Source: Campylobacterota bacterium | GTDB taxonomy: Bacteria > Campylobacterota > Campylobacteria > Campylobacterales > Sulfurovaceae | Assembly: GCA_003252535.1 (NCBI GenBank) | Contig: QKDN01000075.1 | Span: 1-45,546 of the forward strand | DNA: 45,546 bases | Reading direction: 5' to 3' | In this document: positions 1-8,815 of the stretch, one piece after another | Numbering within the stretch: position 1 is the first letter of the stretch | Layout: every line of letters starts with the position of its first letter | Notes under the pieces: generated by a model | The model's database searches: none | What the model was told of the DNA's origin: nothing | What the model saw: only the letters and a program-made list of their open reading frames with translations | Program-made: the position numbers and the translations under genes

Positions 1-291
1 GGCAATCCTTGTATTAATATTATTTTAATAGTAGCATAAATAAGTTGAACAAAATTTGAATAAGATTTTATTATTTTATAAATTTTCAAACTTTTAAAGG
101 ATGGGAACAACGTTTTCATGGTCATTGGAACAACTATGGTCTGTATGACGTCGGACAGTACTGCACATTACTGCATTGACATAGCTTCAAAGCGATACAG
201 TTCGTTTTCAAAAGAACAAATAAACAATCATTAAACATTGTTTTAAAGTATAAAAATATATACTATGTAATTATTTAACAGGAGGAATATC
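1..291. other. AT-rich non-coding left edge
   Basis: No convincing reading frame is visible on either strand. The stretch is AT-rich apart from about 100-200. It contains a short direct repeat, TACTGCA twice with 3 bases between, near 159-175. The right end holds the promoter and Shine-Dalgarno sequence of the gene starting at 292. Nothing else is recognisable, and no partial gene runs in from the left edge. Confidence 0.6.
238..285 (+). promoter_or_regulatory. Promoter and strong RBS of the Hpt-like gene
   Basis: A TTGTTT box at 238-243 lies 17 bp before TACTAT at 261-266; an overlapping TATACT at 259-264 is an alternative -10. A full AGGAGG Shine-Dalgarno at 280-285 sits 6 bases before the ATG at 292. 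It is one of the strongest ribosome binding sites in the window and suggests a well expressed small protein. Confidence 0.5.
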
Positions 292-609
292 ATGAGTGTT
301 GATTTAGATGCAATCGCAGGCAACTTTAAGTGTTCAGTGGAGGATGTTAAAGTGATGCTGGGCGGTATTACTGCCGAGCTTCCGGACTATATCGCTATCG
401 TAGACGGAGCTGTAGGTTCGGCAGATTTCAGTACGATCATCATGGCGGTTGACATGATCAAAGGGAAGATCAATCACTTCAATCTTAGTGATATGGAAAA
501 TGCACTTGCATCACTCGAAGCGAGTGCGTCCGCATCGGACAAAGCAGGTTGTGAATCAGCATTCGCAGCGCTCAACGGCGCGATGGCAGAGCTCAGCGCA
601 AAACTGTAA
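292..609 (+). CDS. Small Hpt-like helical protein, probable phospho-site His replaced by Asp
   Basis: This 105-residue acidic, Ala-rich protein has no signal peptide or membrane segment and should be cytosolic. I do not recognise it by name. Its pattern resembles a histidine-phosphotransfer (Hpt) four-helix domain: a helix around 17-40, a short turn (VGSAD), a helix carrying a [A-x-D-M-I-K-G] stretch at about 52-58, then two more helices. Canonical Hpt domains have His-x-Leu-Lys-Gly there; here Asp54 takes the His position, so classical phosphotransfer looks impossible. The gene stands alone behind its own promoter and a strong RBS, and converges on clpB. The Hpt relation is inferred from pattern only; it could be an unrelated helical bundle. 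Confidence 0.55.
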   Translation: MSVDLDAIAGNFKCSVEDVKVMLGGITAELPDYIAIVDGAVGSADFSTIIMAVDMIKGKINHFNLSDMENALASLEASASASDKAGCESAFAALNGAMAELSAKL

Positions 610-616
610 ATAACGG

Positions 617-641
617 ATATACGGGTGGTTCGCCCGTATAT
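617..641. terminator. Shared hairpin between convergent genes
   Basis: A perfect 9-bp stem (ATATACGGG / CCCGTATAT) encloses a 7-base loop in the 33-bp gap between the small Hpt-like gene and clpB. There is no long T run on either side. Its position between convergent stops suggests a bidirectional terminator. Confidence 0.6.
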
Positions 642-642
642 A

Positions 643-3216
643 TCAATCGATCCCGACTGCAATCTCTCCGTCTTTTATATCAAATGTCACTTTTGATCCC
701 TCTGTCACTTTATCTTCGAGGATAAGCTCAGCAAGTCTGTCTTCAACAACATCATAGAGCGCCCTTTTGAGCGGTCTTGCCCCGTACACCGGATCGAATC
801 CAGCTTCTGCTATATATGCTTTGGCAGCAGGGGTGAGACTCACCTCGATATCTCTCTGGGCAAGTTTTGCCTCGATCCCTTTGAAGAGGATATCGACAAT
901 ATTGGTGATCGCTTCAAGATCGAGCGGGTTGAAGATCACGATATCGTCCAGACGGTTGAGGAACTCAGGCTTGAAGTACTTCTTGAGCTCGCCGTTGACC
1001 GCGCTCTCCCTTTCGTTCTTGTCGGCTATCGTCATGATCTTGTCCGAGGCGATATTGGAGGTCATGATGATGATGGTGTTCTTGAAATCCACCGTGACTC
1101 CTTTGTTGTCGGTCAGCCTTCCGTCATCGAGTACCTGTAACAGAGTGTTGAAGACATCCGGATGGGCCTTTTCGATCTCGTCGAAGAGGACGACCGAATA
1201 GGGCTTGCGTCTGACGGCTTCTGTCAGCTGACCCCCTTCCTCGTACCCGACATACCCCGGAGGTGCACCCACCAGGCGACTGGCGGCATGTTTCTCCATA
1301 TATTCGCTCATGTCGATACGGATCAGGGACTTTTCGGTATCGAAGAGGAATTTTGCCAGCGTCTTAGCCACCTGCGTCTTACCCACACCGGTAGGTCCAA
1401 GGAACATGAAACTTCCGATCGGGCGGTTGACATCACTGAGACCTGCTTTGTTACGCTTGATGGCTCTTGCTATCGCTTTGAGCGCTTCTTCCTGTCCCAC
1501 GACTTCCTCTTTGAGGATAGATTCGATGGCAAGGATCTTCTCTTTCTCACCCTGGAGCATTTTGGTCACAGAGATCCCTGTCCAGCGGCTGATGATGCTT
1601 GCGATCATCTCCTCATCTACAGAGTTCTTCAGGAGCGTTCCTTCCTCCATCATCCGTTCCCATTTGACCTCGAGCTCTTTAAGCCTGTTCTCTTCGGCAG
1701 GTATCTGACCATATTCTATTTCGGCTGCCTTGTTGAAGTTGCCTTCCCTTTTTTGCTGCTGTGCCTGCGTTTTGAGCGATTCGATATTGGACTTGATCTG
1801 GGCGATGGTATTGAACACCTCTTTTTCGTTCTCAAACTGGCTCTGCAATGCTAGTCTCTTCTCCTCGAGATCGGCAATCTCTTTGGCTATCTCGTCGAGC
1901 CTTGTGGTATTCTTGTCGCTTTTTTCCATCTTGAGAGCTTCTTTTTCTACCTGGAGGGTAGATATCTCTCTTTTGGTTTTGGCAAGATCGGTCGGTTCGC
2001 TCTCGATCTGCATCTTGAGCTCGGCTGCCGCTTCGTCTATCAGGTCGATAGCCTTGTCCGGGAGGAAGCGGTCCGTGATATATCTGTCCGAGAGCTTGGC
2101 TGCCGCTACGAGGGCACTGTCGGTGATGGCGACATTGTGGTGTGCTTCAAGACGACTCTTGAGACCTCTGAGTATCTGTAGGGCTTCGTTGATGCTCGGT
2201 TCGTCCACTTTGACCGGCTGGAACCTTCTCTGGAGCGCCGCGTCCTTCTCGAAGTACTTTCTGTACTCTTTGAGCGTCGTCGCACCGATGGTGTGGAGCT
2301 CTCCTCTGGCAAGGGCAGGCTTGAGGATATTGGCAGCATCCATGCTCCCTTCGCTGGCCCCGGCACCGACGATAGTATGGATCTCGTCGATGAAGAGGAT
2401 GATATTGGCGCTCTTTTTGACCTCGTCGATGATCGCCTTGAGCCTGTCCTCGAACTCGCCCCTGTACTTCGCTCCTGCGATCAGGCGAGACATATCGAGG
2501 GACATCACCCTCATGTTCTGGAGGCTCAGCGGTACCTCCTTGTTAACGATGCGCTGTGCAAGCCCCTCTACAATAGCGGTCTTACCGGTACCCGGTTCCC
2601 CGATCAGGATCGGGTTGTTCTTGGTCTTTCGTATGAGGATCTGCATGACGCGCTGCACCTCCTCATCCCTCCCGATCACAGGATCGAGAGTACCGTCGAT
2701 AGCTTTCTGGTTGAGATCGATGGCGTACTGTGCAAGCGCTTCGAGCGTCTCGTCACCGCTTTGCGAGTCGATATTCTTCCCTCCCCTTATCGCCTCAAGA
2801 GACTTTTTGAACTCGCTGATATCAAGATACTTCCCGAGAATATCCTTGATGAAACCCTCGGAAGTGTTTGCTGCAAGCCATGTGTCCACGGCAAGGTAGG
2901 CATCGCCGTAGCTTGCCATCAGCCCTTCGGCATTCTGAAGGCTCCGTATGGTCTTTTGTGAGAGTTTGATGCTCTCTTTTGTGACTGATGAGACAGATGG
3001 GAGCTTTTGTGCAGCGCTTTTGGCCTCAAGCTCGATGGCTGCCTTGTCGACGCTCATTTTATTGAGTGCCTGGTTGAGGATCGATCCACTGTTGGTCAGT
3101 AGTGCCCAGACAAGATGGACGGGATCAACCTCCTGGTTTTTATTGTGCAGTGCCAGCGATACGGCCGACTCTATGGTACTTGTCATTTGATTGGTCAGTT
3201 TTTCGAGAATGCTCAT
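643..3216 (-). CDS. clpB: ClpB disaggregase (Hsp100 AAA+ chaperone)
   Basis: ClpB works as an ATP-driven hexamer that threads aggregated proteins, together with DnaK, and protects against heat and oxidative stress. The 857-residue length is normal for ClpB. In order it shows an N-terminal Clp-N repeat region (1-145), a first AAA+ domain with Walker A GEPGTGKT near 205, a long coiled-coil middle domain (about 400-525, rich in Glu/Lys), and a second AAA+ domain with GPTGVGKT near 600 followed by the C-terminal D2-small domain. The middle domain separates it from ClpA and ClpC. The ATG at 3216 is preceded by AAGGA and a near-consensus sigma70 promoter. It is transcribed alone. Confidence 0.97.
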   Translation of the reverse strand: MSILEKLTNQMTSTIESAVSLALHNKNQEVDPVHLVWALLTNSGSILNQALNKMSVDKAAIELEAKSAAQKLPSVSSVTKESIKLSQKTIRSLQNAEGLMASYGDAYLAVDTWLAANTSEGFIKDILGKYLDISEFKKSLEAIRGGKNIDSQSGDETLEALAQYAIDLNQKAIDGTLDPVIGRDEEVQRVMQILIRKTKNNPILIGEPGTGKTAIVEGLAQRIVNKEVPLSLQNMRVMSLDMSRLIAGAKYRGEFEDRLKAIIDEVKKSANIILFIDEIHTIVGAGASEGSMDAANILKPALARGELHTIGATTLKEYRKYFEKDAALQRRFQPVKVDEPSINEALQILRGLKSRLEAHHNVAITDSALVAAAKLSDRYITDRFLPDKAIDLIDEAAAELKMQIESEPTDLAKTKREISTLQVEKEALKMEKSDKNTTRLDEIAKEIADLEEKRLALQSQFENEKEVFNTIAQIKSNIESLKTQAQQQKREGNFNKAAEIEYGQIPAEENRLKELEVKWERMMEEGTLLKNSVDEEMIASIISRWTGISVTKMLQGEKEKILAIESILKEEVVGQEEALKAIARAIKRNKAGLSDVNRPIGSFMFLGPTGVGKTQVAKTLAKFLFDTEKSLIRIDMSEYMEKHAASRLVGAPPGYVGYEEGGQLTEAVRRKPYSVVLFDEIEKAHPDVFNTLLQVLDDGRLTDNKGVTVDFKNTIIIMTSNIASDKIMTIADKNERESAVNGELKKYFKPEFLNRLDDIVIFNPLDLEAITNIVDILFKGIEAKLAQRDIEVSLTPAAKAYIAEAGFDPVYGARPLKRALYDVVEDRLAELILEDKVTEGSKVTFDIKDGEIAVGID

Positions 3217-3460
3217 TTGAAATCCTTGTTAAATGCTATAGAGGGATTATATAACATTTAGTGACTTGTTGTCAAGTTTGTTTATAGATATTTTTAAACT
3301 ATAGATGTGGAAAGTTGCATTGATACTGTCAGTAAAAGATAGGGAATAATGAATCTAAAACAATAGTTTGAAAAAGCACAACTTATACACTCAATAGAGC
3401 TATTCTTAAGTACTTTTTAACTAAAATGCGTAGACTAAAACAATTTTAAACAGGACAATA
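3217..3460. other. Divergent intergenic region clpB/ctpA
   Basis: This 244-bp AT-rich gap separates two divergent genes. The left part holds the clpB promoter. On the plus strand a TAAAAT at 3422-3427 may be the -10 box of ctpA, without a clear -35 box, and AGGA lies before the ATG at 3461. No other structure is apparent. Confidence 0.5.
3246..3277 (-). promoter_or_regulatory. clpB promoter with overlapping inverted repeat
   Basis: On the minus strand TTGACA (3270-3275) and TATAAT (3246-3251) are both perfect, with an 18-bp spacer. The start site should be near 3239, giving a short leader before the ATG at 3216. An inverted repeat, ACTTG-4-CAAGT (3264-3277), overlaps the -35 box and could be a repressor site. 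HspR or HrcA control of chaperones is known in the lineage, but this repeat matches neither textbook operator spacing. Confidence 0.75.
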
Positions 3461-4801
3461 ATGATTCAAAAAAACGGAAAGATTATTCTACTCGGATTAC
3501 TCTCTACTGTCATGATGGTAATGCTGCTGGCGACTTCATCAGAAGCCAAAACAGACCCGTCTGATGATGAGAGAAGCAAACTCGAGTCATATATCAAATT
3601 TACAAAGATCGTCAACCTGATCAACTCCCAGTATGTGGACGAGGTCAATACGACAGACCTGATCGACAAAGCTCTCAAGGGTTTGCTCAACAATCTTGAT
3701 GCACACTCTTCGTTCCTCAACGAAAAGGATTTCAAAGAGTTGAATGAACAGACAAAGGGTGAGTTCGGCGGGCTTGGTATCAGCATAGGAATGAGAGACG
3801 GCGCTCTGACAGTCATAGCGCCGCTTCAGGGGACTCCTGCCGACAAGGCCGGGATGAAAGCCGGCGATATCGTGCTCAAGATCAATGATAAAGCTACCCT
3901 GAGCATGACACTGGATGAAGCTGTATCATTGATGAGAGGCAAGCCGAAGACTGATGTGACGCTGACTATCGTGAGAAAAGGTGAGAACAAACCTCTCGAT
4001 ATCAAAATAACAAGGGATATTATCAAGGTTCAATCTGTCTATGTCAAAAAGGTCGATAACGATATACTTTATCTTCATGTCAGTTCGTTTGACCAGAAAG
4101 TAGTGGACGATGTCAAGAAAGCGCTTAAAGATGAAGAGAACAGAACAGGTATCATCCTTGATCTTCGGAACAACCCTGGTGGTTTGCTCGATCAGGCTGT
4201 AGGACTTGTCGACCTTTTCGTGGATGAAGGGGTTATCGTTTCTCAGAAGAGCAGGGACAAAAACGAGAATATCGAGTTCAAAGCGAAAAAAGAAGATACA
4301 AATACAAAAACACCGATCGTCGTACTCGTCAATGGCGGCAGTGCAAGTGCAAGTGAGATCGTCAGCGGAGCACTCCAGGACAAAAAACGTGCGATCGTCG
4401 TAGGTGAAAAGACCTTCGGCAAAGGGAGTGTCCAGGTGGTCGTTCCGGTAGGTAGTAATGAAGCGCTCAGACTGACTGTAGCCAGGTATTATCTCCCGAG
4501 CGGCAGAACGATCCAGGCTGTAGGTGTCACCCCTGATGTCATCGTTTACCCGGGCAAGGCGACAAGAGAGAACAATGCCAGCTTCTCCATCAAAGAGTCA
4601 GAGCTGAAGAAACATCTTGAAAGTGAACTCGAGAAGATCGATGGCAAAGAGGAAACGGAGAAATCGACCATAGTCGATGAGGATGAGAACGGTACACTGG
4701 AAAACAATACCGTTGTTACCCAGGAGCAGATATATAATGACGCTCAGCTCAAAAGTGCCCTTGATATCCTCAAGGTCCTGATGATCACTGCAAAAAAATA
4801 A
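3461..4801 (+). CDS. ctpA: Carboxy-terminal processing protease, S41 family (CtpA)
   Basis: This periplasmic serine protease trims or degrades proteins from their C-termini. The 446-residue protein has an N-terminal signal peptide or anchor (about 7-28), a PDZ domain (about 95-180), and the S41 catalytic core. The catalytic dyad fits Ser296 in the SASASEI stretch and Lys321 in TFGKGSVQ, 25 residues apart as in E. coli Prc. A charged, low-complexity tail follows about residue 370. The substrate cannot be told from the sequence; in other bacteria such proteases act on peptidoglycan hydrolases and lipoproteins. It ends 12 bp before purC and probably shares that transcript. Confidence 0.94.
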   Translation: MIQKNGKIILLGLLSTVMMVMLLATSSEAKTDPSDDERSKLESYIKFTKIVNLINSQYVDEVNTTDLIDKALKGLLNNLDAHSSFLNEKDFKELNEQTKGEFGGLGISIGMRDGALTVIAPLQGTPADKAGMKAGDIVLKINDKATLSMTLDEAVSLMRGKPKTDVTLTIVRKGENKPLDIKITRDIIKVQSVYVKKVDNDILYLHVSSFDQKVVDDVKKALKDEENRTGIILDLRNNPGGLLDQAVGLVDLFVDEGVIVSQKSRDKNENIEFKAKKEDTNTKTPIVVLVNGGSASASEIVSGALQDKKRAIVVGEKTFGKGSVQVVVPVGSNEALRLTVARYYLPSGRTIQAVGVTPDVIVYPGKATRENNASFSIKESELKKHLESELEKIDGKEETEKSTIVDEDENGTLENNTVVTQEQIYNDAQLKSALDILKVLMITAKK

Positions 4802-4813
4802 AGAGAGGAAAAA

Positions 4814-5533
4814 ATGAATAAAGAGAGACTGGTTTACGAAGGAAAAGCAAAAAAGATTTGGTCTACATCCGATGAAAATTTGTATATTTCAGAGTTCAAA
4901 GATGACCTTACCGCTTTCAATGGAGTAAAAAAATCAACGGAAGAGGGGAAAGGGGCGCTCAATAACAAGATCTCAACACAGCTCTTTAAGTTCCTCAATG
5001 ACAAAGGGATACCGACACACTTTGTCGATATGATCGATGACAATCACATGCTTCACAAAAAAGCATCGGTGATCCTTATCGAAGTGATCGTACGCAATAT
5101 CGCTACCGGAAGTCTCAGCAGAAATCTCGGTATCAAAGACGGTAAAGAGCTTCCATTCACTCTTGTCGAATTCGATTACAAGAATGATGAACTGGGCGAT
5201 CCCAAACTCAATGATCAGCACTGCCTTATCCTCGAACTGGTGAAAGATGAGAGCGAGCTCGAGTACATCCGTTACATGGCACGCAAGATCAACAAACTCC
5301 TCAATGAGTTCTATGCCAAGCTTGGTCTCAAACTCGTCGATTTCAAACTCGAGTTCGGCCGTGATGCAAATGATAATATCATCCTTATCGATGAGCTCAG
5401 CCCTGACAACTTCAGACTCTGGGATGCAGAGAGCGGGGAAAAAATGGACAAAGACAGGTTCAGAGAAGGTCTCGGCGGACTGAAAGTGGCATACGAAGAG
5501 GTACTCAACAGAATATTAGGAGAAAACAGATGA
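4814..5533 (+). CDS. purC: SAICAR synthase, purine biosynthesis
   Basis: PurC joins aspartate to CAIR with ATP to give SAICAR in de novo purine synthesis in the cytosol. The 239-residue length is typical of the bacterial stand-alone enzyme. Recognisable parts are the N-terminal YEGKAKKI nucleotide-binding loop (about 8-15), the substrate segment around [11 protein letters not shown], and the [15 protein letters not shown] segment near residue 190. An AGAGAGG ribosome site precedes the ATG. Its stop overlaps the purS start by ATGA, so purC, purS and purQ are translationally coupled. purL is not in the window. Confidence 0.97.
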   Translation: MNKERLVYEGKAKKIWSTSDENLYISEFKDDLTAFNGVKKSTEEGKGALNNKISTQLFKFLNDKGIPTHFVDMIDDNHMLHKKASVILIEVIVRNIATGSLSRNLGIKDGKELPFTLVEFDYKNDELGDPKLNDQHCLILELVKDESELEYIRYMARKINKLLNEFYAKLGLKLVDFKLEFGRDANDNIILIDELSPDNFRLWDAESGEKMDKDRFREGLGGLKVAYEEVLNRILGENR

Positions 5534-5772
5534 GAGCAATTGTAAACGTATATCTAAAAAACGGTGTACTTGACCCCCAGGGAAAGGCAACACACCACGC
5601 TTTGGAATCCCTGGAGTTCAAAGGGATCAAAGATGTAAGAATAGGTAAGCAGATTGTTTTGGAACTTGATCACAGCGACAGCGAGCAGGCAAGAAAAGAT
5701 GTTGAAGAGATGTGTGATTCACTCCTCGCCAATACAGTCATCGAAGATTATACAGTAGAGATTGTTGCATGA
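5530..5772 (+). CDS. purS: PurS subunit of FGAM synthetase
   Basis: PurS is the small structural subunit that bridges PurL and PurQ in the three-part formylglycinamidine ribonucleotide synthetase found in many bacteria. The 80-residue protein has the typical start of the family (valine-rich strand, then GVLDPQGKA) and a conserved [11 protein letters not shown] segment. Both ends overlap neighbours by ATGA (5530-5533 with purC, 5769-5772 with purQ). Its presence means the organism uses the split PurS/PurQ/PurL enzyme rather than the large fused PurL. Confidence 0.96.
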   Translation: MRAIVNVYLKNGVLDPQGKATHHALESLEFKGIKDVRIGKQIVLELDHSDSEQARKDVEEMCDSLLANTVIEDYTVEIVA

Positions 5773-6440
5773 AAGTAGCAGTATTAAGATTTCCTGGGAC
5801 AAATTGTGAGTTTGACACACAATATGCTTTTGAGAAACTGGGATATGCTACCGAGCTCGTATGGCACAAGGAGACTACTCTCCCTTCGGATATCAATCTT
5901 GTCGTCATACCCGGAGGCTTCAGCTACGGTGACTATCTGAGATCAGGTTCGATCGCCCGTTTTTCACCGATTATGAGAGCTGTGGTCAACTTTGCCAACA
6001 AAGGCGGCAAGGTACTCGGTATCTGCAACGGTTTCCAGATCCTTACAGAAGTAGGCCTCCTGCCAGGCGCGCTCAAAAGAAACAGCAATCTCCACTTCAT
6101 CTCCAAGATGCAGCGAATCAGGGTAGAGAACAACGATAATGCGTTCCTCAACAGATGCGAAAAAGACGAAGTGCTTCAGATACCTATCGCCCACGCTGAT
6201 GGCAACTACTATATCGATCCGACCGGCCTCAGCGACCTGGAAGAGAACGGTCAGATTCTTGTACGTTACTGTGATGCCAACGGTAAAAGCATGGATGTGA
6301 ATGGCTCCATAGGCTCGATCGCAGGTATCTGTAACAAGGAAAAAAATGTCTTTGGACTGATGCCTCACCCTGAAAGAGCTCTTGACAAGATCCTCGGTTC
6401 TGATGACGGGATCAAAATGCTCAAGGGCTTTGACAGCTGA
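5769..6440 (+). CDS. purQ: PurQ glutaminase subunit of FGAM synthetase
   Basis: PurQ hydrolyses glutamine and channels ammonia to PurL. It is a class I glutamine amidotransferase of 223 residues. The nucleophile is Cys86 in the GICNGFQ elbow, and the His/Glu pair of the triad lies in MPHPERAL near residue 205. The oxyanion segment GGFSYGDYLR is at 49-58. The start overlaps purS by ATGA, and the stop overlaps the next gene's ATG by one base (TGATG at 6438-6442), which ties that membrane protein to the purine transcript. Confidence 0.96.
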   Translation: MKVAVLRFPGTNCEFDTQYAFEKLGYATELVWHKETTLPSDINLVVIPGGFSYGDYLRSGSIARFSPIMRAVVNFANKGGKVLGICNGFQILTEVGLLPGALKRNSNLHFISKMQRIRVENNDNAFLNRCEKDEVLQIPIAHADGNYYIDPTGLSDLEENGQILVRYCDANGKSMDVNGSIGSIAGICNKEKNVFGLMPHPERALDKILGSDDGIKMLKGFDS

Positions 6441-7471
6441 TGCTTCTTTTGCGAGCTCTCTTTTTTTGGATGCTGGCAGCGTGCCTTGCTGTCGCATCAT
6501 CCACATACCAGTACAGCTATGTACCGAAAAAACTCTATACGAACCAACTCTTTGCAGTAACTATCCTCGAAACGGATTCTCAGCCTCTTGTCGAACCTAA
6601 ATTCTATTTTGACGATACACAGGGGACAGAGCCGATCTCCAGGAAACCGCTTATAGTCAAAAATGGAAGCGACAGTTTCTATACCTTTTACTTCAAGGCA
6701 TCTACCGGGGATTTTCATCTACCTGCACTTGATATCCTGAGTCATGCCGGTAAAGTGAGTTTTGAGCCTGTGACGATACCTGTCGGGAAGCTCAAGCTGC
6801 GAAAAGATTTCTGCGGGGTCCTTGCAGCTGATATGAGTATCAAGACCTCTCAGGCATCAGCCTACGATGACCAGAACAATATCATCACTCTCTCTATAGA
6901 GGCCTACGAAGCCAATCTTGAGAATATGATGATAAACGGCTACAGTGACAATGGTGTGGAGAATATAGTAAGGAATTATGCCAAGGTGAGAGCAGAGTAC
7001 TATGTGATAGTCCCTATCGGTCAAACAGAGCTCAAATTTACCTATTTCAACACCATCAAAAAGCAGTATGTCTTTCTACAGACCCCAATAACAGTCAAAG
7101 ATTCGTCTGTGGCGACTCAATCGCAGCTCAATCCAAAGGATGACAGTTTCGAGAAGCTCAAAAAAGATACTTTTGTAGGCTTGAGTATTTTCTTCTTTTT
7201 GCTTTTTCTCATCAAGAGGGATTTTTTCTTCCTGATCCTTTCGGTGGTTTCGGTAACGACTCTTCTGACCTTCTACACGCCGAAGGAGAAGATATGCATC
7301 AATGAAGGTTCTTCTATCTATATCCTGCCGACATATACTAGCAGGATAAGCCAGAAGAGCGATGAGAGGTATGATACGTTCATATTGGGTACGAGGGCAG
7401 ACTATTACAAGATAGAATATAAAAACGGAGTGATCGGATGGGTGAAGAATGAAGATATTTGCAAAGATTAG
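6440..7471 (+). CDS. Membrane protein with BatD-like periplasmic part and C-terminal SH3-like domain
   Basis: I recognise the architecture but not a named function. The 343-residue protein starts with a signal peptide (about 1-20). A beta-rich periplasmic region of about 200 residues follows and recalls BatD/oxygen-tolerance proteins. A hydrophobic hairpin (about 243-285, very Phe-rich) is followed by a short bacterial SH3-like domain (about 290-343) ending in a GWVKNEDICKD stretch. With two membrane passes after the exported part, the SH3 domain should also be periplasmic, where such domains often bind peptidoglycan. It is coupled to purQ by a one-base overlap and its 3' end overlaps plsC by 23 bp, so the linkage is to envelope genes rather than purines. 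Confidence 0.75.
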   Translation: MLLLRALFFWMLAACLAVASSTYQYSYVPKKLYTNQLFAVTILETDSQPLVEPKFYFDDTQGTEPISRKPLIVKNGSDSFYTFYFKASTGDFHLPALDILSHAGKVSFEPVTIPVGKLKLRKDFCGVLAADMSIKTSQASAYDDQNNIITLSIEAYEANLENMMINGYSDNGVENIVRNYAKVRAEYYVIVPIGQTELKFTYFNTIKKQYVFLQTPITVKDSSVATQSQLNPKDDSFEKLKKDTFVGLSIFFFLLFLIKRDFFFLILSVVSVTTLLTFYTPKEKICINEGSSIYILPTYTSRISQKSDERYDTFILGTRADYYKIEYKNGVIGWVKNEDICKD

Positions 7472-8159
7472 ATTTTACTGGGGTGCATTCATTATCGCAT
7501 GTGTCGTTGCATTGCTGATGATACCGGCGACATATATCGCTCCACATAGGAAAGGTGAAATACTTCACTATTTCAACCGTCTGATCATATTCCTTCTCGG
7601 AGGCAAGCTTGAGCAGGTTGGTGCAGTCGACCCGGATGCCAATCTTTTTGTGATGAACCATCAGGGGATCATCGACATCGTAGGCCTTGAGGCGCTTCAG
7701 AGAGCGCACGTAAGCTGGGTGGCCAAAAAAGAGCTTTTTGAGTTACCACTATTTGGCAAGATCATGCACCGTACAGACCAGATATCTATCGACAGAGAAA
7801 ACAAAGCCGGTCTCATCAAGCTGATCAAGGATGTCAAAGAGTCGATCGAACACAAAGGGCGTCCCGTGGCTATCTTCCCGGAAGGGACGAGGACCAAAGG
7901 TCAGGAACTGCTCCACTTCAGGGCCGGTGCGAAATTCATCGCTTCCAAGCTGGCGATGAGGATACAGCCGATCGTCATCACAGGGAGCAAAGAATTGCTC
8001 GATGAACATGACCATACCGGGCATTCTGCGATAGTCCGCTATATCTACCTGGAGCCTTTCGATGTCAAGGAGGCCGGGGAGAACTGGTACGAAGAGATGC
8101 GAGAGAATATGCAGAAGGTGATCGATGCTGAACTGGCTGACCATAGCCGCAGTCGCTAG
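7449..8159 (+). CDS. plsC: 1-acyl-sn-glycerol-3-phosphate acyltransferase
   Basis: PlsC adds the second acyl chain to lysophosphatidic acid, making phosphatidic acid at the inner membrane. The 236-residue protein has an N-terminal hydrophobic segment (about 8-30), the HX4D catalytic motif (His71 to Asp76, NHQGIID) and the substrate-binding FPEGTRTKG motif near 141-149. Both are intact. The ATG lies inside the end of the upstream gene, and the last 35 bp overlap fluC, so expression is likely coupled through this run. plsC homologues with other acceptors exist, but the size and motifs fit the housekeeping enzyme. Confidence 0.93.
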   Translation: MKIFAKIRFYWGAFIIACVVALLMIPATYIAPHRKGEILHYFNRLIIFLLGGKLEQVGAVDPDANLFVMNHQGIIDIVGLEALQRAHVSWVAKKELFELPLFGKIMHRTDQISIDRENKAGLIKLIKDVKESIEHKGRPVAIFPEGTRTKGQELLHFRAGAKFIASKLAMRIQPIVITGSKELLDEHDHTGHSAIVRYIYLEPFDVKEAGENWYEEMRENMQKVIDAELADHSRSR

Positions 8160-8514
8160 CGGTGGTGCGATAGGGGCTGTTTCAAGGCTCCTCATCAATG
8201 GATATGTCAACAGGCATATCGAACATACCCTCCCATACGGCACTTTGCTGGTGAATCTCGTCGGAAGTCTGCTGATAGGTATGCTTTTTGCCTGGTTTCA
8301 CGTCCAGAGCTCGCTTTCACCATATATCAAAAGCTTCCTGGTTACCGGTCTGCTCGGAGCACTTACGACCTATTCTACATTTGCGATCGAGAGCTTCTTC
8401 CTGATCGAAGGTGGACACTGGTACTATGCTCTGGTCAACATGGCGCTCAATCTCTTCGGTACCATTGCCATGGCAGCGGTCGGCTATACAGTATTGCTCT
8501 ATCTGGCAAAATAA
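8125..8514 (+). CDS. fluC: Fluoride channel FluC (CrcB)
   Basis: This small membrane protein exports fluoride passively as an inverted dimer of four-helix subunits. The 129-residue length and four hydrophobic segments fit. Conserved motifs are the N-terminal GGAIGAVSRLL, the NLVGSLLIG helix with its key Asn, and GLLGALTTYSTFAIE, which holds the Phe/Thr/Ser residues lining the pore. The start at 8125 overlaps the end of plsC by 35 bp. No fluoride riboswitch is visible upstream, consistent with its position inside an operon. Confidence 0.94.
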   Translation: MLNWLTIAAVASGGAIGAVSRLLINGYVNRHIEHTLPYGTLLVNLVGSLLIGMLFAWFHVQSSLSPYIKSFLVTGLLGALTTYSTFAIESFFLIEGGHWYYALVNMALNLFGTIAMAAVGYTVLLYLAK

Positions 8515-8530
8515 ATACAAGGAAAAACAA

Positions 8531-8797
8531 TTGTCGACACTCAGCGATTATCTACAACAGAAAATAAACAGGTTCTACGGGACACTCAGGGACGAAGAGA
8601 CACTCCATGAGGTGTTCAGACGTAGACTGACAAAAAAAGAATATAAACTTCTCCAGTCACTTGCAAACGGTGAAGATATGGCAAAAACAGCCGCTTTATT
8701 AGGTATTGATGAAGCGAATTTTGGTGAATATGAGAGAAAACTGATCAAAAAGATCAATCAGTCCAAGATCAAAGAGGAGATCCTGGCCGAAGCGTAG
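8531..8797 (+). CDS. Small helix-turn-helix protein
   Basis: An 88-residue protein with a TTG start chosen because AAGGA (8519-8523) lies 7 bases upstream. The frame stays open back to 8411, but that would run through fluC. Residues about 33-80 (RLTKKEYKLLQSLANGE followed by AKTAALLGID) look like the helix-turn-helix of LuxR or sigma-70 region 4 proteins, with an N-terminal helical stretch that may dimerise. It has no receiver or other sensor domain. It is the last gene of the ctpA-to-fluC run and ends in a hairpin shared with the convergent lipoprotein gene. The DNA-binding role is inferred; targets are unknown. Confidence 0.72.
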   Translation: MSTLSDYLQQKINRFYGTLRDEETLHEVFRRRLTKKEYKLLQSLANGEDMAKTAALLGIDEANFGEYERKLIKKINQSKIKEEILAEA

Positions 8798-8815
8798 AGT
8801 ATGCTTTACTCTACG
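8793..8815. terminator. Compact bidirectional hairpin
   Basis: A perfect 9-bp stem, CGTAGAGTA / TACTCTACG, with a 5-base loop spans the stop codons of both convergent genes (8797 and 8806). No T run follows on either strand. Confidence 0.65.

Noticed and set aside
1730-2899. Long plus-strand frame (389 codons) opposite clpB
   Set aside because: It is antisense to a clear ClpB and has no domain, RBS or composition of a real protein; long antisense frames are expected from codon bias.
8411-8530. Upstream extension of the small HTH gene into fluC
   Set aside because: It would run through the fluC coding region. The TTG at 8531 has AAGGA at a good distance.
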